Shown here: one piece after another, positions 52,579 through 61,311 of the stretch
How the letters are laid out: every line of letters starts with the position of its first letter
Numbering within the stretch: position 1 is the first letter of the stretch
DNA from: an uncultured Lachnospiraceae bacterium
GTDB taxonomy: Bacteria > Bacillota_A > Clostridia > Lachnospirales > Lachnospiraceae
NCBI GenBank assembly: GCA_947564305.1
Contig: CANOBT010000003.1
Span: 1-64,000 of the forward strand
Direction: 5' to 3'
Length of the DNA stretch: 64,000 nt
Program-made: the position numbers and the translations under genes
The notes under the pieces: generated by a model
Databases searched by the model: none
Seen by the model: only the letters and a program-made list of their open reading frames with translations
What the model was told of the DNA's origin: nothing

Positions 52579-53748
52579 ATGAAAAGGTTAGCAATTATCA
52601 TTCAAAGATATGGCGCTGAGGTATGCGGAGGCGCTGAGGTTCATGCGCTTAAAATGGCTGAGTACCTTACTGCTTATTTTGAGGTTACAGTATTAACATC
52701 AAAAGCAATTGATAATATGACATGGGAAGATGTATATGAGAATGATATAGAATTGATTAATGGGGTTACGGTCAGGAGATTTTCGGTAGATAAAATACGG
52801 AATTCGAAAGATTACGATGAGGCACTTAGCAAAGCAAAAAAATATGATGCTTCTTTAGAAGAACAGGAGGCATGGATGAGGGAAAATGGACCATGTGTTA
52901 GTGGACTAATTGAATATATAAAAGAAAATAAAGATTATTTTGATTTTTTTTATTTTGTAACTTATGTATTTTACCCAACATATTTTGGGATAAAAGAGGT
53001 AGGAGAAAAGGCAATCTTTAATCCATGCGCCCATGATGAGATGACATTATATTTTGATATGTTTAAAAATTCTTTCAGAGATGCAAAGGCAATTTTTTAC
53101 AATTCTTATGAGGAAAAACTGCTGTGTCAAAAAATCTTTGATTTGGAAGGAAAAATTGATAATGACGGACGTGGGGGCGATGCGGCAAGTATTCCTGAAC
53201 ACTATTCAGCAGAAGAATTTAAGAAAAGGCACGGTTTAAATGATTTTATTGTTTATGTTGGAAGAAGTGATTTTCATAAGGGAATTAAAGAATTATTTGA
53301 CTATTTCATTAGATATAAGGAGCATAGAGATAGTGGGCTGAAATTAGTGTGTATGGGAAAAGGAGATATGCCTTTTCCACAAAGAAATGACATTATCAAT
53401 CTTGGTTTTGTTTCGGAAGAAGAGAAGTATAGTGGAATAGCCGCAAGTAAATTACTGGTATTGCCGTCAAAATATGAAAGCTTATCAATCGTTGTTCTTG
53501 AAGCGATGTCCTTGAAAAAACCTGTTATAGTAAATGCATCGTGTGCAGCTACAAAAGGCCACTGTGATAAGGGAAATGCAGGGTTATACTATGACAATTA
53601 TTATGAATTCGAAGCCTGTATGGATTATCTGTTGGATCATGAAGAGGTGGCAAAACAGCTAGGTGAGAATGGCAAGAAGTATACTGATGAAAATTATTCA
53701 TGGAAGGCTATTGCTAAAAGTTTTGTCGAACTGACAGAAAAAATGTGA
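52579..53748 (+). CDS. Glycosyltransferase family 4 (GT-B), 389 aa
   Basis: The GT4 plan is clear: N-terminal acceptor domain starting RLAIIIQRYGAEVCGGAEVHALKMAEYL, then the donor domain beginning FIVYVGRSDFHKGIKELFDYF, LVCMGKGDMPF, INLGFVSEEEKYSGIAAS, and the E-x7-E-like LLVLPSKYESLSIVVLEAMSLKKPVI. It transfers a hexose-like unit from a nucleotide donor on the cytoplasmic face. AGGAGAG precedes the ATG. Specificity unknown. Confidence 0.88.
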   Translation: MKRLAIIIQRYGAEVCGGAEVHALKMAEYLTAYFEVTVLTSKAIDNMTWEDVYENDIELINGVTVRRFSVDKIRNSKDYDEALSKAKKYDASLEEQEAWMRENGPCVSGLIEYIKENKDYFDFFYFVTYVFYPTYFGIKEVGEKAIFNPCAHDEMTLYFDMFKNSFRDAKAIFYNSYEEKLLCQKIFDLEGKIDNDGRGGDAASIPEHYSAEEFKKRHGLNDFIVYVGRSDFHKGIKELFDYFIRYKEHRDSGLKLVCMGKGDMPFPQRNDIINLGFVSEEEKYSGIAASKLLVLPSKYESLSIVVLEAMSLKKPVIVNASCAATKGHCDKGNAGLYYDNYYEFEACMDYLLDHEEVAKQLGENGKKYTDENYSWKAIAKSFVELTEKM

Positions 53749-53759
53749 GGAAATATAAT

Positions 53760-54194
53760 ATGAGTGAAGTAAGTGTCAAGGCCATAATGGAGGAAATCCA
53801 TACAAATATAAGGAAAAAAAACATGTCTATTGCGGAGTTATATGATGGAACTAATTACTATGTCCGCAGAATGGAAGAGATAAAACAATATAATGATGTG
53901 GTTATTGTTGGTGCGGGACATCATGGAAAAATTGTATTAAAGATGATTCTGCTCGAAAAAAGCGGAATGAATATTACACTTTGTGACAATAATCCCAACG
54001 TGGGCAATGTACTTGTTCAGGGCTATAAGGTATGTTCTGTGGAGGAAGCGGTTCAAACACACCCGGATGCCTTTTTTGCTATTACACCTGATGGGTTTGA
54101 AACGGAACTATTCAGGCAATTGTATTGTCTGGGTGTTAAGCCAGAGCAAATGTCAGTTTTTTCATTGGGGTTTGCGGGAATCAGATGCGAGTAA
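53760..54194 (+). CDS. Stand-alone Rossmann-module protein, 144 aa
   Basis: ATG 53760 after GAGGAAATATAAT is preferred over the GTG at 53745. The product consists almost only of the module VVIVGAGHHGKIVLKMILLEKSGMNI, TLCDNNPNVGNVLVQGYKV and DAFFAITPDGFETELFRQL. The same module is appended to several larger proteins of this cluster (49944, 51269, 57885, 59891, 62528). No catalytic half is attached, so it may act in complex with a neighbour. Role unknown. Confidence 0.65.
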   Translation: MSEVSVKAIMEEIHTNIRKKNMSIAELYDGTNYYVRRMEEIKQYNDVVIVGAGHHGKIVLKMILLEKSGMNITLCDNNPNVGNVLVQGYKVCSVEEAVQTHPDAFFAITPDGFETELFRQLYCLGVKPEQMSVFSLGFAGIRCE

Positions 54195-54212
54195 ATTAAA
54201 AATGGAGCAATT

Positions 54213-55073
54213 ATGATGTGGCATATTTTTGGAGCAGACGGGTACATAGGGAGGCAATTGTTAGATTATTTGCCAGACGAAATTGAGCGTATTTGCTATA
54301 GCAGAAAAAGCATTGAAGGATTCAAGCAATTTGATTTATTGCAGACAGATGTTTTTGAATTTGACAATATTGGTGAAGGAGACTTTTGCGTTTTCTTGGC
54401 GGCAATTTCATCACCTGATTTCTGCAGAGACAATGAACAGACAGCGTATGAAGTTAATGTTGAAGGAACAGAGAAATTCATCGCACATTTGATTGACAGA
54501 AAGGCAAGGGTTTTGTTTTTTTCCTCCGATGTCGTATATGGGGATACAGGAAATGAAATCCTGAATGAAAGTGGAAGATGCTTGCCGGGAGGAAACTATG
54601 CGCGAATGAAATATGGGGTGGAATCCTTTTTTAAAAACAGTCCATATTTTAAAGTTTTTCGTTTGTCTTATGTGTTTTCTGCTACTGACAAATTTATGAA
54701 ATATCTGCATTCCTGTGCAGAGAAGGATTATGAGGCGGAAGTATTTGAAACTCTTCATCGAAGCGTTATCTACATTGAAGATATTTTTGATGCGATAGTT
54801 GCTCTTTCTAAAAAATATGAGGGTTTTGATAACTGTATATTTAATTTATCAGGCCCAGAAGTTTTATCCAGGAAAGACATGGCAGATATTTATAAGGAAA
54901 ATATAAATAGATGCTTAAGGTATAAGGTAATAGAACCTGGAAAAGGTTTTCTTGATGCAAGGCCGGCGGAGATTAGAACAAAATCGCTATATTTAGAAAA
55001 GCTGTTGGAAAGAAAACCGACGTTGATATCAGAAGCTGCGAAAAAAGAAAAAGTAAAAATGGAAAGCAGGTAA
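54213..55073 (+). CDS. NAD-dependent sugar epimerase/reductase (RmlD-like), 286 aa
   Basis: Start MMWHIFGADGYIGRQLLDYL gives the Rossmann G-x-x-G-x-x-G. VFLAAISSPDFC, VNVEGTEKFI, FFSSDVVYGDTG and NYARMKYGVESF (Tyr-x3-Lys catalytic pair) follow the extended SDR plan. It sits directly before the GDP-sugar dehydratase, so it is the natural candidate for reduction or epimerisation of the 4-keto product (6-deoxyheptose reductase role, inferred). Confidence 0.78.
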   Translation: MMWHIFGADGYIGRQLLDYLPDEIERICYSRKSIEGFKQFDLLQTDVFEFDNIGEGDFCVFLAAISSPDFCRDNEQTAYEVNVEGTEKFIAHLIDRKARVLFFSSDVVYGDTGNEILNESGRCLPGGNYARMKYGVESFFKNSPYFKVFRLSYVFSATDKFMKYLHSCAEKDYEAEVFETLHRSVIYIEDIFDAIVALSKKYEGFDNCIFNLSGPEVLSRKDMADIYKENINRCLRYKVIEPGKGFLDARPAEIRTKSLYLEKLLERKPTLISEAAKKEKVKMESR

Positions 55074-55090
55074 TGGGAAAGGAAAGGCTT

Positions 55091-56104
55091 ATGGGAATAA
55101 AAGCGTTAATAACTGGAATGACAGGAATGGTTGGGTCACATCTTGCAGATTTCCTGTTAGAGAATACTGATTGGGAAATACATGGGATGCAGAGATGGAG
55201 AAGTCCATTAGACAATATTATGCATCTGATGGATAAAATTAATACAGGGGAGCGAGTATTTATCCATTATGGCGACTTAAATGACAGCGCAAGTTTATCC
55301 AATGTTTTGAATGAAGTAAAACCAGATTATATTTTCCATTTGGCAGCCCAAAGTTATCCGCTTACAAGTTTTACGGCGCCGATAGATACATTAAATACAA
55401 ACATTTTGGGAACAGCCCGTTTATTGGAATGCATTCATCAATTAGGAATGGATCCGACAATACATGTATGTGCTTCAAGCGAGGTCTTTGGAAGAGTATC
55501 GAGAGACAAGCTTCCAATCAATGAAGAGTGTACATTTCAGCCTGCATCGCCATATGCTATTTCCAAAGTAGGAACGGACTTGGTAGGGAGATTTTATGCT
55601 GAAGCTTATGGCATGAAAGTTATGACTACAAGAATGTTCACTCATACAGGACCCCGCAGAGGTGATGTTTTCCATGAGAGTACATTTGCTAAGCAAGTGG
55701 CTATGATTGAAGCGGGAATGCAGCCGCCGGTTATAAAGGTTGGCAACCTCGATTCTTTACGGACATATGCCGATGTGCGTGATGCTGTAAGGGCATATTA
55801 CATGTTGGTTACAGAGAACCCGGTACCGGGCGAGTACTATAATATTGGAGGAACATATACTTGTAAGGTTGGCGACACATTGCAGTTCTTTATTGAACAC
55901 TCGCCTTTGAAAAATAAAATTAGTGTGGAAACAGATCCAGGAAGATTAAGGCCAATAGATGCAGACCTGCAGGTTCCCGATTGCACAAAATTTAAGGAGC
56001 ATACTGGATGGGAACCACAATACACATATGAGCAGACTATGCAGGATCTTTTGGATTACTGGAGGGAAAAACTTAAAAAACAGGGAGTGTACATAAATAG
56101 ATGA
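55091..56104 (+). CDS. GDP-mannose/GDP-heptose 4,6-dehydratase-type SDR, 337 aa
   Basis: ATG 55091 follows AAAGGAAAGG; the frame to 55073 is longer but lacks a site. GITGMTGMVGSHLADFL-like start (KALITGMTGMVGSHLADFLL), HLAAQSYPLTSF, VCASSEVFGRV and SPYAISKVGTDLVGRFYAEAYG (Tyr-x3-Lys), then TRMFTHTGPRRGDVF are those of GDP-mannose 4,6-dehydratases. Next to heptose-kinase and GmhA genes, the likelier substrate is GDP-manno-heptose, as in Campylobacter and Yersinia 6-deoxyheptose routes. Its stop overlaps the kinase start. Confidence 0.82.
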   Translation: MGIKALITGMTGMVGSHLADFLLENTDWEIHGMQRWRSPLDNIMHLMDKINTGERVFIHYGDLNDSASLSNVLNEVKPDYIFHLAAQSYPLTSFTAPIDTLNTNILGTARLLECIHQLGMDPTIHVCASSEVFGRVSRDKLPINEECTFQPASPYAISKVGTDLVGRFYAEAYGMKVMTTRMFTHTGPRRGDVFHESTFAKQVAMIEAGMQPPVIKVGNLDSLRTYADVRDAVRAYYMLVTENPVPGEYYNIGGTYTCKVGDTLQFFIEHSPLKNKISVETDPGRLRPIDADLQVPDCTKFKEHTGWEPQYTYEQTMQDLLDYWREKLKKQGVYINR

Positions 56105-57108
56105 TAATCACTAAAACCCCCTTTAGAATGTCGTTCTTTGGAGGAGGGACAGATATAGAGGAATATTTTCGTGAGCACGGCGGAGCGGTTATTTCTACTA
56201 CTTTCAACAAGTATTGTTATGTAAATGTAAGGCATTTGCCTAGGTTTTTTGAATATAAAACGCTTTTAACATATTCTGATGAGGAAAAAGTCAGCCAGAT
56301 AGAAGAAATAAAGCATCCTGCAATTCGTAATGCGATGAAAATGCTGGATATGCATGAAATCCGTTTGATATATGAATCTGATCTGCCTGCAAGATCGGGT
56401 ATAGGTACAAGCTCATCATTTGCGGTCGGGATGCTAAATGCTTTTTACGCTTTGAAGGGAAAGTATGTTGATAAAAAACGTTTGGCGGATGAAGCTATTT
56501 ATTTGGAAAGACATTTGTGTAATGAGGCAGGAGGATGGCAAGATCAAATAGCAGCTTCTTATGGGGGATTTAACAGGATTGAATTTGAGGCAGATAGATA
56601 TGAAGTCAGACCTGTCATAATAAGACCTCAAAGAAAACAACAATTAGAGAATAATTTATTGATGTACTTTACTGGTTTTACTAGGTTTTCTTCTGACATA
56701 CAAAAGTCGAATAATATTGTCCAAAAGCAAAACTATCCTGCTTTAGAAGAAATGCGTATGATTGTAGACGAAGCAGAAAGAATATTGACGGATTTAAGCT
56801 ACAATCTCGATGATTTTGGAAAACTATTGGATTATACATGGAATCTAAAGAAGACCACAGGAAGGACAATATCAACAAGCGGAATCAATCATATATATGA
56901 AAAGGCTTTAAATGCCGGAGCTCTGGGCGGGAAATTGTTGGGAGCCGGCGGAGGAGGTTTTTTGGTATTTTATGTTCAGCCTGAAATGCAAGCAAGTGTG
57001 AAAAATGCACTAAAGGGATTAATGGAGGTCCCATTTTCTTTTGAAGAAAGCGGAACGCAGGTAATTCACTATTCTCCAGAGGAATTTGATATGGAGGTTA
57101 TAGGTTGA
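56101..57108 (+). CDS. hddA: D-glycero-alpha-D-manno-heptose-7-phosphate kinase, 335 aa
   Basis: GHMP kinase fold: TPFRMSFFGGGTDIEEYFREHGG (N-terminal), the ATP loop LPARSGIGTSSSFAVGMLNAF, and the C-terminal LGGKLLGAGGGGFLVFY. Together with GxSGxGSS-like placement and CNEAGGWQDQIAASYGG this is the HddA/FGGY-heptose kinase type. It phosphorylates C-1 of heptose 7-phosphate before GMP transfer. ATG 56101 overlaps the dehydratase stop. Confidence 0.87.
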   Translation: MIITKTPFRMSFFGGGTDIEEYFREHGGAVISTTFNKYCYVNVRHLPRFFEYKTLLTYSDEEKVSQIEEIKHPAIRNAMKMLDMHEIRLIYESDLPARSGIGTSSSFAVGMLNAFYALKGKYVDKKRLADEAIYLERHLCNEAGGWQDQIAASYGGFNRIEFEADRYEVRPVIIRPQRKQQLENNLLMYFTGFTRFSSDIQKSNNIVQKQNYPALEEMRMIVDEAERILTDLSYNLDDFGKLLDYTWNLKKTTGRTISTSGINHIYEKALNAGALGGKLLGAGGGGFLVFYVQPEMQASVKNALKGLMEVPFSFEESGTQVIHYSPEEFDMEVIG

Positions 57109-57170
57109 AAGCAGTTATCGTGGCAGGAGATTCCTTGTTTGGTGTTATTCATAAAATATTAAGGGGATAG
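57105..57170 (+). pseudogene. 22-codon remnant of a nucleotidyltransferase (hddC-like)
   Basis: A TTG overlapping the hddA stop opens LKAVIVAGDSLFGVIHKILR. The first eight residues match the usual start of sugar nucleotidyltransferases (MKAVIxAGG), then the frame runs out at TAG 57168. In known heptose operons hddC lies here beside hddA and gmhA. The best reading is a deletion scar. A chance frame is possible given its length. Confidence 0.45.
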
Positions 57171-57172
57171 AA

Positions 57173-57823
57173 ATGGATGGTTTAGAAATAGAACAACTAA
57201 ATTCTCTGATAATTCGATATCCGGAATTGACCAATGTTCGGGACAACATATTGGATGTTTATACCATAGTAAGAGATAGCTATTTATGCGGTGGGAAATT
57301 GCTGTTGGCTGGCAACGGAGGTTCTGCTTCTGACTGTGAACATATAACAGGTGAACTAATGAAAAGCTTTACATTGCCTCGGCAGCTTGAGCGTGATTTC
57401 GGTCAGAGGTTAATGGACATTGATCAGATAAGAGGAAACTATCTCTACCATTCATTAGAAAAACCATTAGCTGCGATATCTTTAACAACACATGAGGCAC
57501 TAACGACAGCATATGCGAATGACGTAGATGGAAAGCTTGCATACGCTCAGCAGCTGCTTGGCTATGGGACAAAGAATGACATCTTTTTGGGCATTTCTAC
57601 ATCGGGGAATAGTGAAAATGTAGTATATGCGGCAATAACAGCCAAAGCTATCGGACTGAAGGTAATAGCATTGACAGGCAGGACTGGAGGGGTGTTAGCG
57701 CAATTTACAGATGCAATTATAAAAGTTCCGGAAGAAGAACCTTTTAAAGTGCAGGAATTGCATTTGCCGGTATATCATTGCCTGTGTTTGATGTTGGAGA
57801 ATTATTTCTTTAATATGTCATGA
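57173..57823 (+). CDS. gmhA: D-sedoheptulose 7-phosphate isomerase, 216 aa
   Basis: AAGGGGATAGAA precedes ATG 57173. SIS-domain motifs: GGKLLLAGNGGSASDCEHITGEL (residues about 40-62), DIFLGISTSGNSENVVYAA, LTGRTGGVLAQFTDAII and VPEEEPFKVQELHLPVYH with the catalytic Glu and His. It makes D-glycero-D-manno-heptose 7-phosphate, the substrate of the neighbouring kinase. Confidence 0.88.
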   Translation: MDGLEIEQLNSLIIRYPELTNVRDNILDVYTIVRDSYLCGGKLLLAGNGGSASDCEHITGELMKSFTLPRQLERDFGQRLMDIDQIRGNYLYHSLEKPLAAISLTTHEALTTAYANDVDGKLAYAQQLLGYGTKNDIFLGISTSGNSENVVYAAITAKAIGLKVIALTGRTGGVLAQFTDAIIKVPEEEPFKVQELHLPVYHCLCLMLENYFFNMS

Positions 57824-57884
57824 TTTTGATAAATTATAAGAAAGATACAATAATGTCAAAATGCAGAAATATAGGGGGCAGTAA

Positions 57885-59750
57885 ATGAAAATTTTAGTCT
57901 TGTGCGAAAAAGATGCAATAAATCTTCGACTAGCTAAGATAATTAGCAAATTATTAGAACGTGGACATGGGGTGGAAATATATGGCACCAGTTTAGAGGA
58001 ACATAATATAAGAATGTTTAAAGGATTGGTTAATAGCGTAAACCTGATTGAGAATCTGAGCGACGAGATTGTTTCCATGTGTGATATAATTTTTTGCGCT
58101 AATGATACAGTCGGATATGTTAACAAATATAAGAAGTTTATATTTACTTATAACTGTGCAAGCAGTATGGGAACCGCATTATCCGAAGGTGGAGATTTTA
58201 TGTTCCTGCCGAATGATATGCAATATGTTAATGCCAAAGTACTTTGCGCAAGTATGGTAGTTGGTGATCCACAGTTTGAGAAAAATAGTATTGCATCCGC
58301 AGAAGATAGTGAGAAGAATATATTGTTTATTGATTGTGGGCATTATCCATTTGGAAGAGAAGGGAAAAATACGCTGGCTAAGTTAATTATAGATATATGC
58401 AGGCGGTATCCGGAATATACAATAAAAATTAAACCAAGATTTTTAGAGAGTGATACGACAGGAAGAACACACTACAACCGTCTGCATTTGTATGAGTGTA
58501 TTAGAAATATTGCAGAGAACAATATTCCAGATAATCTGCAGATGTTGAATTATCATGAAGAGATGGATGTTCTGATGAATTGGGCTGGATTAGTTATCTG
58601 TTCCTATACCAGTGCTTATGCAGATGCTATTGCAAGAAATAAAAAACTGCTGGTTATTTCAGGATTACCAAATGAAGATTCTGTAAATCTTAATAATCGG
58701 TTCACATGGAAAACGGAACACGATGTTATTCAAAGGACGGGCTGTCTTGTAGACTATAAAGAAATTTTTGATTATTTACCAGAGGGAAGGTATTGTAATC
58801 CAGAAGAAAAAATCAGGATAGTTCCCTATGTGGAGGGTGCGGCAGAACGAGTAGTAGAGGTTATGGAATATGTTTGGAATTGTATATTGGCAAACAAGAA
58901 AATACCAGAAAGAAAGAGGTATCAGTATTCAGATTATAAGCAGGAAATACAAACTCATTCTTCGACATGCGAATGGGATGAAGTGTTGATGTATAGGACA
59001 AGAAATTTATTGGTTTATAGTGGAACGCGCTATTTAGATGCTATACCACATCCTTTTGACATTAAGCATTATGTATCTTGGGTAGATGCTTTGTGTGATA
59101 AGAAAAATCCAATGCCATACTATGAACTCGAACCGATAAATTCCCACTATGTTCAGTATATGATTATTAATGAAGGTGAATCTATGATGGAGACACCTGT
59201 AAATCAAGGCTATTTAATGGAAGCATATTTTGTTACCGGGCGATTTGGCGAATTTGAAGAGCGGTTTATGAAGAAATTGAAATGTATGCGCGCTTATTAT
59301 TGCTATAAAGGAAGATATGAACTGGCGAAAAGCAATTATAGAATTGCGGAATCTTATCTGAATGAATATATAGTGAACCATGGTAATTTTGAATGGGAAG
59401 AGTATATTACAGATTTTTTATGGGAAAAACAGATTGCTATCAATGCTCGTAGAAAGATATTTCCGTTCTCCTATGTGGAGGAAGGCTCAAAGGTTATTCT
59501 CTATGGGGCAGGTCAATATGGAAAATTGTATTGGGAACAAGCCAAAGAGTATTGCGATATAATTTGTTTTTTAGATAAAGCAGCAAAGGAGAGGTTCTGC
59601 CATTCCGTTAAAGTTATTGAGCCGCAAGAGATTGCTGATTTACAATATGATAAAATTGTTGTATGCATGGAGGATGAAGGGGTTGGCAATCAAGTTGTAC
59701 AGAATTTGCTTAATATGGAAATACAGAGCGATAAAATAATATACCGTTGA
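57885..59750 (+). CDS. Large glycan-cluster protein: GT-B-like plus C-terminal Rossmann module, 621 aa
   Basis: GGGGGCAGTAA precedes ATG 57885. Residues 1-310 look like a GT-B transferase (MKILVLCEKDAINLRLAKII; NILFIDCGHYPFGREGKNTL; LMNWAGLVICSYTSAYADAIARNKKLLVI). A middle region of about 200 residues is unrecognised (Trp/Tyr-rich, helical). The C-terminus from about 525 (KVILYGAGQYGKLYWEQA, CFLDKAAKERFCHSV, IVVCMEDEGVGNQVV) is the cluster's Rossmann module. Acceptor and donor unknown. Confidence 0.62.
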   Translation: MKILVLCEKDAINLRLAKIISKLLERGHGVEIYGTSLEEHNIRMFKGLVNSVNLIENLSDEIVSMCDIIFCANDTVGYVNKYKKFIFTYNCASSMGTALSEGGDFMFLPNDMQYVNAKVLCASMVVGDPQFEKNSIASAEDSEKNILFIDCGHYPFGREGKNTLAKLIIDICRRYPEYTIKIKPRFLESDTTGRTHYNRLHLYECIRNIAENNIPDNLQMLNYHEEMDVLMNWAGLVICSYTSAYADAIARNKKLLVISGLPNEDSVNLNNRFTWKTEHDVIQRTGCLVDYKEIFDYLPEGRYCNPEEKIRIVPYVEGAAERVVEVMEYVWNCILANKKIPERKRYQYSDYKQEIQTHSSTCEWDEVLMYRTRNLLVYSGTRYLDAIPHPFDIKHYVSWVDALCDKKNPMPYYELEPINSHYVQYMIINEGESMMETPVNQGYLMEAYFVTGRFGEFEERFMKKLKCMRAYYCYKGRYELAKSNYRIAESYLNEYIVNHGNFEWEEYITDFLWEKQIAINARRKIFPFSYVEEGSKVILYGAGQYGKLYWEQAKEYCDIICFLDKAAKERFCHSVKVIEPQEIADLQYDKIVVCMEDEGVGNQVVQNLLNMEIQSDKIIYR

Positions 59751-59890
59751 ATTTTTTCTTTATGTCATAACCAGTGAACGGGAATCTGATGGTTTGCTTG
59801 AAAAGAGTCAATAAATAAATTCACATATGGGATTAAGGCTTTTGTATAGGGTTGATTAACGGATATCAGAAAGGGAGTTGACGGGGCAGT

Positions 59891-61246
59891 ATGTGTGATG
59901 TTTCTATTATAATTCCAGTTTACAATAAGGAAGATTATTTGCCGGAATGTCTAGATTGTATACTGAATCAGACATATGAAAATTTTGAGGTTCTTTGTAT
60001 TGATGACTGTTCAGAAGACGGGAGTGTAAAAATTCTAGAAGAATATGCAGCAAGGGACAAAAGAATAAGAATCATTAAAAATAGTGAAAATCAGGGGGCA
60101 GGCAATTCAAGGAATAAAGGAATTGGCCAGTCATCTGGGGAATACCTTTTGATATTGGATGCAGATGACATATTCGATCAGGAGCTAGTCCGGAAGGCTT
60201 ATACAAGGTGCAAACAGGAACAGTTAGATATTCTGCTGTATGATTATAAAAGAATGGATTACATTACCAAGCAGAAAAGGGAATGCTCAGTACCGTTGCC
60301 GATTCAAAGGATGATAAATAATACTGTATTTTCAAAAGGGGAGATAGAAGCGTTTTCTTTTCAGATGTGCTTGGCAGCACCGTGGGTTAAAATGTATCGA
60401 AAACAGTTTATTATTGATAGCGGTATCTGGTTTCAGAATTTAAGCAGCTCTAACGATGGTTTCTTCGGAAGGAGTATTTTGCTTACTAACGGCAGATTTT
60501 CCTATCTGGGGGAAAATTTAGTTACATATAGAACGAATACAAATAATCAGATTTCAAGGATAAGTGAGCATTCAATTTTTAACTTTATCAGTGCAGTAAA
60601 GAAAATAAAAGCAAGATTAGAAATGCAAGAAGTTTTTGAAAACAATAAGAAGAGTTTCTGTTCATATGTATTGAGAGTAATGCTGGGATATCTGATTGTA
60701 ATGGACAGGGATTCAGCAATTAGAGCTTATTATGATATCATGGCGGAAATAAAAGACATTTTAAGTCCGGATGCAGTATTTCTTAATAATTACCAAAAAT
60801 ATATTTATAAAGATTTGCTCAGCCAATCTGATATAAAAAAATACTTATGTGAATGGAATGAATATAGCTATCTTTTCCGGTATGAGGAAAAAAAGATTAA
60901 ATATTTAAATGAATACTTATATCGTTCTAGAAGAAAAATTGCATTATGGGGATTTGGTTATATCGGTAGAGAATTTTTTGAAAGAAGTCGGAGAGTAAAT
61001 ACCCCTATTGATTTGATTGTGGACGAAAATCATGCCGCTTTTAATGAGAGCCTAGTGAAAAGGCCAGAGAGCATTGGAAAAGAGAATTATATAGTTTTAA
61101 TAACAGCGCCAGAATACGGAAAAAGCATAATGGAGCGGGCAATTGAAATTAACGAAAATACAATCGTTTTTGATTTGCAGTCATATTTCATGTTTGGTTT
61201 TGAGTTGAAAGGCTGTATCTTTGATAGAATGAATTTAAAAATGTAG
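59891..61246 (+). CDS. Glycosyltransferase family 2 with C-terminal Rossmann module, 451 aa
   Basis: The GT2 (GT-A) domain is unmistakable: SIIIPVYNKEDYLPECLDCILNQTYENFEVLCIDDCSEDGS, GAGNSRNKGI, and the metal-binding LILDADD. After about 360 residues, KIALWGFGYIGREFFERSR, LIVDENHAAFN and ENYIVLITAPEYGKS form the appended module. The 140 bases before it hold no gene and could contain a promoter. Specificity unknown. Confidence 0.88.
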   Translation: MCDVSIIIPVYNKEDYLPECLDCILNQTYENFEVLCIDDCSEDGSVKILEEYAARDKRIRIIKNSENQGAGNSRNKGIGQSSGEYLLILDADDIFDQELVRKAYTRCKQEQLDILLYDYKRMDYITKQKRECSVPLPIQRMINNTVFSKGEIEAFSFQMCLAAPWVKMYRKQFIIDSGIWFQNLSSSNDGFFGRSILLTNGRFSYLGENLVTYRTNTNNQISRISEHSIFNFISAVKKIKARLEMQEVFENNKKSFCSYVLRVMLGYLIVMDRDSAIRAYYDIMAEIKDILSPDAVFLNNYQKYIYKDLLSQSDIKKYLCEWNEYSYLFRYEEKKIKYLNEYLYRSRRKIALWGFGYIGREFFERSRRVNTPIDLIVDENHAAFNESLVKRPESIGKENYIVLITAPEYGKSIMERAIEINENTIVFDLQSYFMFGFELKGCIFDRMNLKM

Positions 61247-61311
61247 ATTTTGTTTTAGAGAGCAAAATATTTTATATTTATAAATCTTTATAAAAATTTG
61301 AGGCAAATACT

